A DNA stretch of 64,000 nucleotides from Lentinus brumalis (lineage: Eukaryota; Basidiomycota; Agaricomycetes; Polyporales; Polyporaceae): the NCBI GenBank assembly GCA_001792895.1, contig MARA01000004.1, forward strand, positions 744,001 to 808,000. The letters run 5' to 3'. The stretch's first letter is position 1. Every line of letters begins with the position of its first letter. Below are positions 36,356 to 49,566 of this stretch, one piece after another. The notes beneath the pieces are model-generated. The model did no database searches, had not been told where the DNA came from, and saw nothing but the letters and a program-made list of their open reading frames with translations. The translations under genes and the position numbers were made by a program.

Positions 36356-37607
36356 CTATGTGAGCAGGCTGTCGCCTTGGAGCTCTTCGAATTTTGGCCG
36401 CGCAAGACGGATGTTCATCCTGAGCGCAGCCGTTTCTGCGCGACATGGCAACATCAGATACACATCCGCCATCGGAGTATAGCAGAGACAGGGCTTACCT
36501 ATTGTCGGATCGTGTACAACGATCAACACATACGTATTCCTCGTCAACTCATCCAACACTGCGGTGAACTCCGGCAACTCCATCTCTAGCGCGTTGAACT
36601 CCTCGCGCACGCGTGCACACGAGTACTTGAACGCCTTGATGAGCTCCGACGTCCGCTCGTAGCGTGTCGGGGCCATCTTGTGAGGATCCGAGTCCACTTC
36701 CAATTCATGGTCTGAATGACTCGTCGCGGACAGCTCCCCGTTCGTTCGCGCTGAGGAAGGTTCGGAGGATACGTTGGATGCAGTGGGTGGTGAAGGAGGG
36801 GGTGTCGAGGTCGCGATTACGAGGAACGTCGTGCGCTCGAATAGGACGACCTCGGTTGCGCTACATAGTGCGGCGAGTTTGGCGAGGTGGCGGGACAAGA
36901 CCGAGGCGTTCGGGATGAGTATATGCACTATCCTTGACCATGCCTGTATGAGAGCGCGTTTGAGGGATTTTCAGGTGGAAGCGTCTCGCAGGAGCAACTC
37001 ACATTATACAGAGACTCGTCGTATATGCTCGTACCAAACACGGTGACCTCAGTGCCTTCGCTCGCCTCCTTCAGCTCCTTCGTCTTCCGAGCGAGCGTTT
37101 CTGCCTTCGGTCCGCGCGCGAGGTCCATCTTGTGCACGAGCAGGAATACCGCAGCGTTCGGGCTATACCGCTGCAACGCACTCAAGCATTCCTTGTAGTA
37201 ATTGAGGTCCTTCTCCATGTTTCGCGTCTCGACTTCAAAGACGTAGATCATCACACCGACATGCTGGAAGATGGTCGACTGCTGGATAGACAGGTAGGAG
37301 TCCATGAACGCATCTTGACCGCCACAGTCCCAGAGGTTGAGGATGAGGTCGCCCAGGAAACGAACGTGGTTCTGCTCGACGTCAATTGTCGCGCCAAGAC
37401 GCGAGGTGAGGGATGCAGGGTTGTTCGAGCTGGGAATGTCGTTGTAGCCATGACGCTGTGTGAGGGGACATGGTGCTCACAAGATGAGAGAACGCATGGA
37501 AGTCTTCCCGCTCCCAGAAGCTCCCATCAACAAGACCTGTACAGGCCATGACATATGTATGAGAGACTCCCGCAGCGATATACTCTCTATCGTACCTTCT
37601 TCTTCAT
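36356..37607 (-). CDS. gtr1: Rag-family GTPase Gtr1/RagA (TORC1 amino-acid signalling)
   Basis: Gtr1/RagA, one half of the Rag GTPase heterodimer that relays amino-acid sufficiency to TORC1 at the vacuole. The first exon is only MKKK (37607), followed by LLMGASGSGKTSMRSLIF (P-loop, G1), RLGATIDVEQNHVRFLGDL, LNLWDCGGQDAFMDSY (G3), QQSTIFQHVGVMIYVFEVET and FLLVHKMDLARG (the G4 motif HKMD, typical of Gtr1/RagA). FGTSIYDESLYNAWS and HILIPNASVLSRHLAKLA lead to the C-terminal roadblock-like domain. This domain has a Ser/Pro-rich insertion of about 45 residues before SELIKAFKYSCARVREEF. The stop is at 36356-36358. Very short first exons and about five introns agree with fungal Gtr1 genes. Confidence 0.95.
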
Positions 37608-37949
37608 CGTTGCCTAGCTGTAGTGGGATAGTAGCAATGATCAACCAGTAGGCTCGGTAGTTCCAGTTACGACTTGCAGACGAAGCGAATCAACAGCGAA
37701 GTGCCCAGAACCAGCAGTGAGGACGCGATTACGAGCACCAAGGTGGTTGGGAGTGGTCGTTACAGTTACCTGGGCAAGAGACGATCATGGCAGTATGAGG
37801 TAAATCGTGGAAGCGCCTGACCCGAGCATTCCGTCTGAGTCCCCTCAATTCCCCGGCGCAGAGGTGAACGAGGACTGTTATACATGTATTTCATTCTCGA
37901 CTTCTGCACTCGTACACAGTCCTACAGAATGGTCTCTGTGATCGCCTGA
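37608..37949. other. Gtr1 5' region / RIB4 3' region
   Basis: 342 bp between two minus-strand genes, holding the Gtr1 promoter and probably the RIB4 3' UTR. No motif was recognised. Confidence 0.4.
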
Positions 37950-38622
<673 letters not shown>

Positions 38623-38825
38623 CGTCGTCGTCGGTGAGTGCGGTGTGCGCGAGGCTGCGCGCGCCGCGACGTCAAAGGCAGCGCGCGGCCCGGCCCGTGC
38701 GGCGGCAGAAATTTCGGCGGGCGCTGGCTGGCCGATCGAGCTTGTCTCGGACTGTGTCTCTCGCTGTCTCCATCTGCTGCTCTTCAAAGCTTCAAGTTCG
38801 GGATCTTGGGCAAGAATAGGGAAAG
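38623..38825. promoter_or_regulatory. shared 5' region between RIB4 and SRP40
   Basis: 203 bp separate the divergent start codons. The region must contain both promoters. It is GC-rich on the RIB4 side. No named site was identified. Confidence 0.45.
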
Positions 38826-40469
38826 ATGGCTGTTCCTCAGGCAGACGGAAACTTGGCTTGTGAGTGAACCTGCTAATATAGTAAGCGAGCAAAGTGCCGA
38901 CCTGTCATTGCAGCGACCTACACCTACATCTACACGTTCCTCGTGAAGCAGGAGCACAAAAAGGCCGCGGAGGCTCTGAAGAAAGCCGTCAAGGATGTCG
39001 TTGTGCTGAAGGAGGGCATGGAGGAGGGACCCTCCTTGGATGCAATCATCAAGGAGTGGAAGGAACTGAAGGAGAAGAAGTCTGCTGCGTGAGTACTCGT
39101 CGACTACCGCATTGTTGCTAGCTCATGTGAAGGAGTAGTCCCGACCCGGAGTCTAGCTCAAGTGAAGAATGTGCGATCCGCCATCCGTATACCGTCTTGT
39201 CTCGCCCTAACAATTGCGCTCTAGCGTCCTCGGAAGAGTCCTCCAGTGAAGAGTCCTCCAGCGAAGAGTCCTCAGACTCTGATTCTGATTCTGATTCCTG
39301 TGAGTTCACGCGAGCCGTCCTAGATTGCTCCTGAGACCTGACAGGACGCGACACCCTGGGCAGCGTCGTCCTCCTCCTCAAGTGCCACCAGCTCAAAGGC
39401 CAAAGCGAAGTCGAGTACGTCATGTCCTCATTCAGCCAGGCTACACGCTTACACGTGTATCCCGCCAGAGTCCAAGCCCGCAGCTCCTGCGAAGCCCGCC
39501 GCGGTCAAGGCCAAGGCTGTCTCTCCAAAGCCGGCCAAGGCAAAGTCTCCGTCGCCTCCATCGTCGGAGACGCTCCCGAGCGAGGACGAAGAGTCCAGTT
39601 CTGAGTCCGATGATAGCAGCGACGATGAGGAGGACAAGAAGGCGAAGAGCAAGCCCGTGGCGACTGCCAAGAAGCAAGCCAAGAAGGGCAAAGACTCGGA
39701 CTCTGACTCTGACTCGGACTCCAGCTCCTCCGACTCCTCGGATTCGTCAGACTCGGATTCTTCTGACTCTGACGCAGAGCCGGCAGCCAAGCCAAAGGGG
39801 AAGAAGAAGGCAGATTCAGACTCCTCGTCGAGCTCTTCCGAGTCAGACCAGCTAGAGTCGTCGTCCGAATCCGAGTCTTCGTCCGACGAATCCACAAAGG
39901 CGACGAAGACGAAGAAGACCGAGGCAGCCGCCGAGTCCGCACCTGCAAAGGAGGAGGTATCTGTGACGAAGAAGCGGAGAACAGGCGACGACGGCGCCTC
40001 AGTGCCGACGGCAACTGCAGTCAACGGCACCCCAGCAAACGGCTCCAGCGAAAACACCACGCCGCAGCCGAGCGGCCGCGGGAAGAACAATGGCGAGGGT
40101 AAGAAGCCGAAGAAAGCGAATGCGCCATTCCAGCGCGTGAAGGCAGAGGAGGTCACCTACATCGACCCGCGGCTAAAGGACAACCGGTTCGAGTCGAGGG
40201 TGAGCTTCGTTGTTTCCATCTTGTCGCGACCCGTAAGACTAATTGTCGACTCAGGGTGCGAGCGCGTCGGACTACGGTGCCCGGGCATCGCGCGATCTCA
40301 TCGTGACGCGGGGGGCGGGCTTCAGGAAGGAGAAGAACAAGAAAAAGCGGGGAAGTTACCGTGGTGGGGAAATTACGGTGAGTCGAATCATGCCACATGG
40401 TATACCGCGGGACGGGGAAGCTGATTGTCTCTATAGATGGAGAGCCACAGTATCAAGTTCACCGATTAG
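38826..40469 (+). CDS. SRP40: SRP40/Nopp140 (NOLC1) nucleolar phosphoprotein
   Basis: Nucleolar chaperone-like protein of the Srp40/Nopp140 family, linked to snoRNP and Pol I function. The N-terminus (38826, MAVPQADGNLA) is joined by a short intron to a LisH-like helix region (YIYTFLVKQEHKKAAEALKK). The middle alternates long Ser/Asp/Glu tracts (casein kinase 2-type substrate sequence) with Lys/Pro/Ala-rich basic blocks, for example 39600-39930. The C-terminus carries the conserved SRP40 domain: PFQRVKAEEVTYIDPRLKDN, then SDYGARASRDLIVTRGAGFR, KEKNKKKRGSYRGGEI and a final exon ending SIKFTD at 40469. The early acidic exons (about 39200-39420) are tiny and their boundaries are approximate. It is divergent from RIB4. 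Confidence 0.9.
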
Positions 40470-41164
40470 GCATTCGAGTGCTCGTTGTCGCGACCTTGCT
40501 TTATACTACCTTGCACCGTAGGTTGATGAACAGGCGCTGGATTTCATATGGTGTGGACGCTGGATCATTGGTGAGCATGCCCCTCACGTTGATCGACGTT
40601 GCTGGATAGATGCTGTCAGGTGTTCCAGCCGACGCTGCAAGGTTGCACCGAGGCCTGTGATGAAACACTGTCGCGATGTGCGCCAGCGCCGCACCTGGTC
40701 CAGGACGCGGTGTGGTTTCCCTTCCGCAGCAATACCCCCATTGGGTCATGGACGGGATGAGCATACGACCGAGTCATTGGAATCCAGACAGTCATTGTGC
40801 GCAAATCATACTAGATCGCCATGCTCTCCAGTATTGAATTACAGTCGTGCCGCAGAGCGTCATGTACGCCAGGAGGGCTTCGTGACCATCGCTACCACCC
40901 CGCTTTCGGTTAGGCTGAGCGTGATAAAAACCTTCGAGCATACGGGAAAGCTGGCATCTCGGTCGAACGTGGCGATATCACGTTTCACGCATCTCCGACA
41001 TCGAGGGCTTTGATTATGGTCGACTAGTGAGCGGTCGTCGGCGCCCCGACATGGCCTCGAGGACGCTCTCATTATATATGTCTTGAGCAACGTCGTTCGG
41101 GCTGACGGCTGCCCCTTCTCCTTGTCCTTCCTGGTCAGCGACACTTCCTCCTCGCTGAACGGGC
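40470..41164. other. intergenic
   Basis: About 695 bp between SRP40 and the second DUF6533 gene, both on the plus strand. No gene or repeat was recognised. Confidence 0.4.
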
Positions 41165-42789
41165 ATGCCGTTTCGTGACGAGACTTCATGTTATGTTGCA
41201 GCAGTCGGTACGTACTCTCCCTTGCTCTACCTCCATATATACACCCGTCCTCATACATCAGTCAGGTCTGCTCCTTCACGAGACATGTATAACACTTGAT
41301 CGAGAAGTGAGGCACGTCTGGAGACGAAAGCACTCCGCTGCGACTTGGATCTACCTTTTGAACCGATATCTTGTCCTCTCGCTCTACTTGGTCAATTTGG
41401 CGATGTCCCTGGGTGCGGGCGACGCGGTGAGTCTTGGTGTCCATTCGTGGCCGGGATACTGATTGGTCGGTGCCGTAGAGGTGAGTGTGAGGTCGCTCCT
41501 TACATGCACTGCTCGCCCACGACCGCACTTTCCTCCCTCTCAGCTGCCGGGTCCTAGTCCGCGCTTCCCAAGTTCTTTCGATCCTCCCTTACATAGTCTG
41601 GGCCGGTCAGCATCTGCAAACAGCACTAGCACGGGGAAACGCTCACATTTGGACACACAGCGTTCTCGGGTCTGCGCGTGTACGCCATAATCAGTCCCGG
41701 ATGGCACATATCCGCTCTGATCGTGTGTCTGTCCTTGGTACCTATCGGAACGTACATGGTGAGTGAATTCTCTCGCCCTGTTGGTATATGTCCTGACCTT
41801 GCGCGCAGTTCCGAGATGTCCACGAGACTGTGTTCGGAAGCCCGTTCTCCGGAGAATGCATTACATCGACCACTTATCCATTTGACCTCGACGCCCGGTA
41901 AGTATGTCTCATTCCTTTGCCCGCGCACGAGGAAGACTGAGTTGCCCCGGGCCTCGTTGCAGGTGTAAGTCGCCGTCGCTCATTCATACCTGCATACTGC
42001 GCTAACCGCGCTCATTGCCCCGGTCAGTAACGGCTATCGGTCGAGCGTGCTTGATAATGTCCGATTTGCTCGTCCTGAGCGTCACCTGGAGAAAGACATA
42101 CGGCATCGTACGACTGGCGAGCAAGCACAGTGTCAACTCTTCTTTCTCCGTCACAACTATCCTGCTGCGCGACGGTGAGACGCGTGTAACATTGGGTTGG
42201 AGATGCGCTCATGTCTCTCCCCAGGCTCGGCGTACTTCACGTAAGTTCACGCAGTGAGGTAACCGTCATCGTACCACAAGAACTGAGCACGTTCTATCGG
42301 AAGAATATGGACGATCCTCAACACACTACACATAGTCGCAGCATACGTGCAAGTACGTACTCTACTTCCACCCGGCCTACATCTTCCTCAACTCAACTCC
42401 TGATGCACCTGCTTTCGTACAGGCGATCGAGTACATTACAATATTTACGGACGCGTACGTTACGCGCATTCGGTCTTGTTCCACTTCAATTTGTCACTGA
42501 CCTGCCTCCCTTGATCGCGCTCAGTGCGACATCCATACTCGTCTCCCGCTTCATCCTCAACCTGCGCGACGCCGCATCCGGTACAGCGCCCGAACTGTAC
42601 GACTCGCTCTTCCCGTTCGATGAGTCCTGGCGTCCAACGACCAACTCGATCTCGAGTTTCCTCGAGCCGCTGGGCGCGCCGCTCAACCACTCACTCAGTG
42701 TCAGTAGTATCGACGACGATCATGAATCGGTCGTTCGAGATGACCTGCTTCAGGACGACCTGGAGATGGTCCGATGGATGGATGTATGA
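41165..42789 (+). CDS. DUF6533 domain membrane protein (second copy)
   Basis: Same family as the gene at 1684-3285. Exon 1 starts at the ATG 41165 (MPFRDETSCYVAAV) and is joined in phase by a 58-nt intron (41208-41265) to GLLLHETCITLDREVRHVWR, then KHSAATWIYLLNRYLVLSLY. Later exons give GWHISALIVCLSLVPIGTYM (helix), a loop with FGSPFSGECI, then RACLIMSDLLVLSVTWRKTY. A further exon has SVTTILLRDG, and after more introns ILVSRFILNLRDAASGTAPE with an acidic C-terminal tail ending RWMDV at 42789. ACLIMSDLLVL and ILVSRFILNLR are family hallmarks. The exact junctions between about 41430 and 42500 are uncertain. Ligand and function are unknown. Confidence 0.75.
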
Positions 42790-43081
42790 TCTCCATGCCA
42801 TGCGTGCTCTTCAAGTTCTTTATTCGAGGATCCTAAGCACCTGTACTCGTACATCTTCCCCGACGACGCTGTTAATTTGATGTAGTTGTACCATGGTCAG
42901 CATGACGCTCATAGGGTGAGGTCCCCGGTCCGATCGCAGATCCCCCGGTTTCAAACCACACCGTGACACTGCTCAGCGACTCCCGATCGCGGTGCACCGC
43001 TACTCCGGGTCCGCCGGGGAGAGTATGGCGTGGCACGTTCGTTCTTCTTGAGCTTCAAGTCGATCTCCACCGCACACATCG

Positions 43082-43916
43082 ATGTCGACGGTCGTCGCCA
43101 GGGTGTACATCGTCCGCCACGGCGAGACGGACGCGAACCGGCAGGGCATCGTGCAGGGCCAGCTCGACACCCCGCTGAACGACGCGGGCGTCGAGCAGGC
43201 GCGACTCACCGCGGACGCGCTCGAGGACACGCCGTTCGAGGTCGCGTACAGCAGCGACTTGCAGCGCGCGCGCAGGGTGCGTGGATCGGGCTCCTAGGTA
43301 CTTATGCTGGTACTGAGTACTGAATGCGTGCGTATTGGTAGACCGCAGAAATCATCCTGGAGAAACATCCGGGCGTGAACTTGGAGACGACGCCGGCTCT
43401 GCGCGAACGGGTGCGTCTCGCTCGCTTACTAGGCTACTGCTTATACTCATCACCCAACTTGTTCGTAAGTAGTATATGGGCGACTGGCAGGGCGTGAGCA
43501 TAGCTGGCCGCGGCGTCCCGCCTGAAAATACCGAGCCAACTATCGACTTCACCGCACGGAGCGCAAAGTGGTGGAACGAAGCCGTATTGCGGCACGCGCA
43601 GCGCAAGGCCTCCGAGCTCCAGCTGAAGCTGAAGCTCGCGCAAGCACAGCCCGACGTCGAGTTGGAGTTCGAGCCAGTGCACATCCTGGCGGTGTCGCAC
43701 GGAGGTTTGATCGGGACGCTCGTCACGAACCTGCTCAGGAGCAGGAAGCTGCGCGCGGGCGAGGGCGTGGTCATCTGGCGGTGCTTCAACGCGTCGATCT
43801 CGGTGGTGGACCTATATGAGGACGGGAAGGGGGTGCTGGTAAGCTATGCGGACACTACACACTTGAACGTAGTGGACATGGTGCAGGAGAATGCGGATGT
43901 TGCACGAGGAGCTTAG
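43082..43916 (+). CDS. histidine phosphatase superfamily protein (phosphoglycerate mutase-like)
   Basis: Member of the branch-1 histidine phosphatase superfamily. The start ATG (43082) gives MSTVVARVYIVRHGETDANR with the catalytic RHG motif, then GIVQGQLDTPLNDAGVEQAR and VAYSSDLQRARR. A short intron precedes AEIILEKHPGVNLETTPALR (expected ER motif), followed by a second intron and YMGDWQG. The second catalytic histidine is in ILAVSHGGLIGTLVTNLL. The insert between the two halves is Lys/Gln/Leu-rich and helical. The substrate cannot be told: fungal relatives include fructose-2,6-bisphosphatase-like and broad-specificity phosphatases. The stop at 43914-43916 faces the TFC4 stop across about 115 bp. 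Confidence 0.88.
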
Positions 43917-44030
43917 AGCTAGAAGGCTCCTCGGTCATAGAGGAGTTGCGGTATCGCACTCGTACATGTACACGTCGTCGCTACTACCGGATGACAACAT
44001 CGACGACCACAAAGTACGAGACACAGGAGG

Positions 44031-47000
44031 TTACAACGAAAGCCAACGGCGGTAGAGAGCCTGGGCAAGTGGTGTCGCACCCGTCGTGACATATATGAGA
44101 GAAAGGTTGTAGGCAGCCTCGCGTGCCAGCCCAACGTCCTGTTGGGAGATCGTCAGTTAACCCGCAACCATGCCATGACCGGTGAACTCATGCACACCTC
44201 GGGGTCGGTCTTCGTTCTCTCCTCCGCCGCCTCCAAGACGCGTTCGTAGTGGCGGACAGCGAGCGAGTGGAGACCTACCGCGAATATACACGTCAACGAC
44301 TGGGGACGGCATCACAGAAACGTCTTACTCACCAAGCTGATGAAAGACGCGACCAAAGTTATACTCTACCTCGTCAAGGCCTCCCGCTGCATCTCCACGC
44401 AGCTCGCGATACCGTGTGAGGAAAGCCATGCCCTATCGAAAGGTCATCAACCTCCCTTGCGAACATGGAAGGTCGTCAGAAACACTGACCTGAGTGATAA
44501 GGTGGTGCCTATTATCTGATTGTCGCTGCATTGCGCGTCCAATGGACGCGATTGCCAGAGACAAACATACGAGCGGGTCATCCGGAACGTAGTCATAAGC
44601 CTGCAAAAGATAGACTGGGAATAGCACGTCAGGAGCTCAGGCAAGGTCGCATGCATAGAGGAGACATACATAGCGCGCTCTGGTAACTTTTCGCGGCAAG
44701 CAAGATCTGCCCATATATCGCAACGTTCACCGGATTCGGCTTGGTGGGCAACCTGGACTTCTCGACCTCCGCAACCGCAGGTGCCTCAACGTCCTCGTCC
44801 TCTTCGTCGGGGTCAGCCTTGCCGGACGAGCCTGGGAAGTTCCACCGGCGCTGTGCGTTGTTGAACCGGAGAGAGTCCGGTTCCCGAACTGCTGCGTCCG
44901 CCAGCCGACATTCACGCAGGAGATGCTTGGACAGCGTAGAGACGAGAAATGCATCGGTGGCGCGCAGTCCACTTCCCAGCGACGAGACGAGCACTCGAAG
45001 GGGCTCGTTGTTGAACTGGTGTGCGTTGATTAACTTGCGGGCTTGTTCGACGACCGTTATATATTGGTCTGCATGGATGGCACAAGCTGCGAAACGCATC
45101 AGTAGTGCGCTGAGATGGAGAATAATCGGAATGATTCCGTACGCACTCATCAGCCCGAGACGAATGGAATCTTGCGAAGATCGTGATTGATATGCGTTGG
45201 AGAACAGAATGTGGCGCAGGATCTCGTTCGCAAGCTCGTACTGTCCTCGACGGGTGAGGAGAAACGTGTACTGCAGCGTGATAGACAGTCAGCAAGTCGA
45301 TCATCGCCACTGGGGAGGCGAAACTCAACGTGCATGAAGAGACGCAACCAATCCTCGAACAAGATCGTTCGGAAGGTGTTGACGTTTTCGGATTTGGCAG
45401 CTTTTCTTGCAAGGGCGTCACGACCTGGAGAACATATCGTCAGAACCGGCAGACGCTGTACTGGTTCGTAAGACACACCGAGTTCCAACTGCAGGCGAGA
45501 TGCCATGCTGTCCTCCGTCGCTTCTGAAGTCTGTTTCCTGGTGCTCCGAGGGAACATCCCCCTGAACCCACGATGCTGTAGGCGATGAGCACAGTGTACT
45601 TAGCTGCAGCATGAGACGAAAGCCGTACTCGACTGGTCAAGAACAACGCTCTGGTCTCCCGGAACGATTCTACGAGCTTCTCCGCCTCGACCAGCCACTC
45701 GCGGACAGCCTCCTCTTCATTCGCGAGCATTTTCGGCCAGAGGTCCTGGACTCGACGCCAGCTCTGCGACGCCTCGCGTTCCTTCTGCGCCTCCAGTTCG
45801 CGCAGCTGCGCCGGGGTAAGCTTGTTCGGGTTCGACTTGGCCGAAGACCCCTTGCCCTTCTGTGTGCGCGCCTTGCCCTCCTCGAATAGAGAGGCAGACC
45901 CGGCCTCACCACCATCGGCAGCACCATCTCGAGGGGCATTTCGGCGTTTGCGAGAGTCGACGACTGTAGCAGGAGTCTGAGGGTACCGCGGCCAACAGGC
46001 AGAGGAAGAGTTATACCTTGCAAGACAAGCTCGAGAGCCTTCCGGGGTTCATTGAGGATCTCCAGGATCTCTGCGAGCTTCATCTTCGCGTCGTTGTTCG
46101 TTGGGTCAGCATGGATGACTAGGGACCATGGTTCAGAACAGGCTACGGCGAAACACTAGCACGCTTACCATGCTCGTACACCTCAGCCGCCTCCTTCAAA
46201 TCCCCGGTCATCCGGCGACAAGCGGCAGCTTGCAAGAGCACATACATGCTGCTCGTCTGTGCCCCGATCCGCGTGAGAGTGGCTCAGTTTCTAGGCAGAG
46301 GAGACGACTTACCCCAGCATCACCACCTAGCATCTCGTAGATGTGGCCCGCTTCTACGTACATCTCCCTCTCGAAATATGCATCCGCGATTTCAGAGAAG
46401 AGGGGCGCGTACTCCGCGACATCTTGCCCAAGGATCATCTTTGCGTGCATCTGTGTGCATGTCAGCGTCCTTTCGGACACTAGCGCAAGCACTGTGGACC
46501 GACCTTCCCTTCCTCGACATCCCCTGCCTTGATCCTCGCGATGGCCAAACGATGTCTTGCATTCACGTCGAGTGGGTACATGCCCGGCTGAACCTCACCG
46601 TCGCCACCACGTACTAGACCGCTCTCGGGCACGTCCCACTCCCTGTCATCTTCGCACGCATCCCAGAACTTTTGCGCAGCCCGGCCTTGCAGCCACCGAC
46701 AGCCCTTCCGTATCGTGTCCGCTGCTCGTGCGTACTCGCCCAGTGTGTTGTACAGGTCCGCAAGCACGAGGATGTGCATGAGCGTAAATCCGCCGCCTGG
46801 GACCTCCGCACCTGTGTCTGGGTCGACACCGCGGCCGGTGGGAAACTCGACGACGTAGTGTTCGAATGCAGTTTGAAAGAGTTGAGCGCACAGTGCGAGA
46901 TCGTTGAGCTCGATGAGAATAGGGCGTATCTCGTCGAGTACGGTCAAGTTGTACGGGAGCCGCTTGAGCATTGTGAGCATAGTGGACCTGGCGACCTTCA

Positions 47001-47876
47001 TGTCTCCAATCTCCTTCGCGAGCGAAGCGCGGTCCCACAGCGCACCCATGTTCGTCGGGTCAAGGTGGTATATCTTGCCATAGCAATACAGGGCCTGCTG
47101 GTGGTACTGCAACGCTCTGCCGTTGTTTGTCCCTCAGCAAGCGTCTACCGAAAGACGGCGCGCAGAGCTGCTCACCTTGACTTTTCTGCCAGCTCAGCCC
47201 ACTCGTCCGGGTCATGGTGCAGATGCGCGGCCATGATCCGCAGCTGTAGCCCCTTCTTGCTCTCGCCCATATCGTCGTGGCATTGCGCGAGGACTTTCCA
47301 AGGCTGGGGCGCGCGAGGCTCGATGCGTATGACCTCCTGCATGACTCGAATGGCTTCTTGAACGTTTCCGTCGATATACGCTTGGTTACCGTCCCCGATA
47401 AGTGCGCGCACTTCCTGCGAGAGTACCGGCCCCGACCTCCGTCCACGCTACTTGCAGTTCATGAGAGGACGAGCACCCCCGAGCGAAGGAGACGTACCTT
47501 CTTCTTCGATTTGCCCACTCCCGATGCCGCGCGCAGGTCGTCCCTAAACTCTGCCTCGCGCTCCTCCAGGTTGATGTCCCACATCTTGTTGAGCATCCCC
47601 GAGCTAGACCCGTCTCCCGCCTCGCGGATGTTCTGTATGAGCCGGTCAAAGTCGCCTTCGATTGCAGCTTCCGCTCGTGCATCTTCCGCCTCTGCTGCTA
47701 TGTTGAGCGAACTCGGACCTTCGCCTCGGTCGTCTTCCTCTTCTTCCGACGTTTCGGATTCGGATGTCGATTCGTAGTCCTCGGAGCCCTCCGCATCCTC
47801 GTCTGCATACGTGAGAGTGGTTCACTCACATGATTAATGAAAATGTACCAGAGTATTCCCATTCACTGCCTTTCAT
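44031..47876 (-). CDS. TFC4: TFIIIC subunit TFC4/Sfc3-like (tau131, TPR protein)
   Basis: TPR subunit of RNA polymerase III factor TFIIIC that recruits TFIIIB. The first exon MKGSEWEYS (47876) joins an acidic segment (DEDAEGSEDYESTSESETSE). Then come NKMWDINLEEREAEFRDDLR and the first TPR array: EVRALIGDGNQAYIDGNVQE, IRVMQEVIRIEPRAPQPWK, CYGKIYHLDPTNMGALWDRA, FTLMHILVLADLYNTLGEYA and RHRLAIARIKAGDVEEGK. A second array holds YAPLFSEIADAYFEREMYVE and VIHADPTNNDAKMKLAEILE, followed by a Lys/Glu-rich helical linker. The C-terminal half has EDWLRLFMHVEFRLPSGDDR, PVNVAIYGQILLAAKSYQSA, YDYVPDDPLVCLSLAIASIG and the conserved end REAAYNLSLIYVTTGATPLA then YRRWLSL, stop 44031-44033. About fifteen introns. 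All landmarks are in the usual order. Confidence 0.92.
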
Positions 47877-48126
47877 GTTGTGTTGCGCACGGAGGAGTAA
47901 CGGAGGAAGAGAACGCGTTAATAAGCGCCTGCCACTCTCTTTGACTTATGCAATTGTGTTGCTGTAGTCGTCACCTGGCCTACGACGTAGGTAAGTATAC
48001 TTATTCATGAATGGCTCCATGATTTCTGCAGTAGGCTGCACAAGTAAGTATTTGCACATCCTGCTCGCGGCGCCCAAGCATCAAGCATTCAACGTTTACC
48101 GGCGGCACTTGTCGGCGAGGATGAGG

Positions 48127-48134
48127 TGACGTCA
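48127..48134. promoter_or_regulatory. CRE/ATF-type palindrome TGACGTCA
   Basis: Perfect 8-bp palindrome, the consensus of bZIP factors of the ATF/CREB class. It lies 122 bp upstream of the NAD(P)H-hydrate dehydratase start and 250 bp upstream of TFC4. Binding is inferred from the site only. Confidence 0.4.
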
Positions 48135-48166
48135 ATGTATCCTGCCACAAACCTCCACGACCGCCG

Positions 48167-48179
48167 CTATAAGTATAAG
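48167..48179 (+). promoter_or_regulatory. TATA-like element
   Basis: The sequence ctataagtataag lies about 80 bp upstream of the ATG at 48256, a sensible distance for a TATA box of the plus-strand gene. Confidence 0.35.
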
Positions 48180-48255
48180 AGACCGTTTCGTCGGGGCACG
48201 AATCCATACATTGACCCAAATTGACCTATCACTTATCCTCCTCGTCCTGACCGCC

Positions 48256-49566
48256 ATGCCTGTACCCAAGAACATTCTCAAGCAAATCAAGGCTATCATC
48301 CCTCCTCTCAACGGCTCCTTACACAAGGGTCAATCTGGACGTGTGGGCGTGCTGGGTGGTGCAATGGAGTATGTTTAGTGTATCTCGTGCTTTGGATGTG
48401 CGCTAACGTGAATTCAGCTACACAGGAGCCCCATTCTTCGCATCCATATCGGCCCTCCGAATCGTGAGTTACCTTGTTATGCTCTGTCACTTAGATTGAC
48501 GCGTCTCGGCAGGGCGCAGACTTGTCGCATGTCATTTGCTCACCAACGGCAGCAAACGCCATCAAGTCGTATTCGCCTGATCTGATCGTTCACCCCATCC
48601 TCCGCGAAGACCAGTAAGCAGTTGAACCGTTCGGTATCTTCTGAACTTGCCGCTGACGTCAATTGCTATGCTGCTGCAGAACTCCGGAAGCAGTCAGGCC
48701 GACACTATCCTCACTTCTCTCTCGTCTACATGTCCTCATTGTTGGTCCGGGCCTTGGCCGGGAGGAATACATGCAGAACTTCGCGAAGCTCGCCGTGAAC
48801 ATTGCGAAGGAACAGGGCATGTATCTCGTCCTCGACGCGGATGCTCTCTGGATGGCCGGGCAGGACCTGTCGATCATCCACGGTTATCGTCGCGCCGTGC
48901 TCACACCAAACGTCATGGAGTTTAAGCGGCTGAGTGAGAACCTCGTAAGTTCTTGTTCGCGGTATCTTTGTCTGCTAGTGAAACTCACCTAAATACATCC
49001 TTGCAGAAGATTGACCCGAGCATACCCCCAGAGGAGCGCGCGATGCATGTATCGCGCGCCCTTGGCGGTGTCACCGTCCTGGAGAAGGGCGCCCACGACA
49101 TCATCTGCACGAACACGGGCAAAGCAAGCAAGGAAGAGGCGCAACTCAACAAGATAGCAGAAGGCGAGAGTGCGGAGGAACGCGTCGTGGTCGATGTGCC
49201 CGGAGGCCTCAAGCGTTGCGGTGGCCAGGGCGACATTCTAAGTGGCTCTGTCGGCACAATGTTGGCATGGGGCAAGTGCTTCGAGGATGGCAGCTTCGGG
49301 TGAGTAGAGGTTGCGATCGCGCGATGTTGCTCCTTGATTGACTTTGCATCTGCAGCGACGGTTCTGTTCCTCCTTCGCGTATACCGCTTCTTGCTGCCGT
49401 GGGCGGATCGTTGGTCACCCGAACCGCATCTCGGCGTGCCTTCAGCAAGCAGGGACGAGGTTTGGTCACGCAAGACATGCTCCCTGAGATTGGTGGTGCG
49501 TTCGCAGAGATCTTTGGAGAGGGTGAGAAGGGTTGGGGTGCGTCGACGAATGATCAAAAGCTCTAG
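48256..49566 (+). CDS. ATP-dependent (S)-NAD(P)H-hydrate dehydratase
   Basis: Metabolite-repair enzyme of the CARKD/NnrD family, ribokinase-like fold, which uses ATP to dehydrate the S form of damaged NADHX/NADPHX. The start 48256 gives [20 protein letters not shown], then [16 protein letters not shown] and, after introns, [20 protein letters not shown] and [20 protein letters not shown]. Then come [72 protein letters not shown] and the ATP/active-site glycine motif [20 protein letters not shown] (Asp catalytic). The C-terminus has [37 protein letters not shown] and ends at 49566. About six introns. Several isoforms (cytosolic or mitochondrial) are known in the family; no clear targeting peptide is seen here. 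Confidence 0.94.

Larger units (their letters stand above)
47877..48255. promoter_or_regulatory. shared 5' region between TFC4 and NAD(P)H-hydrate dehydratase
   Basis: 379 bp between divergent starts. It contains a perfect CRE palindrome at 48127-48134 and an AT-rich TATA-like stretch near 48167-48179, both closer to the plus-strand gene. Confidence 0.5.

Noticed and set aside
39449..40156. 235-codon minus-strand ORF rich in Ser, Glu and Phe
   Set aside because: It is antisense to the SRP40 low-complexity exon, where repeated tct/gac triplets keep reverse frames open.
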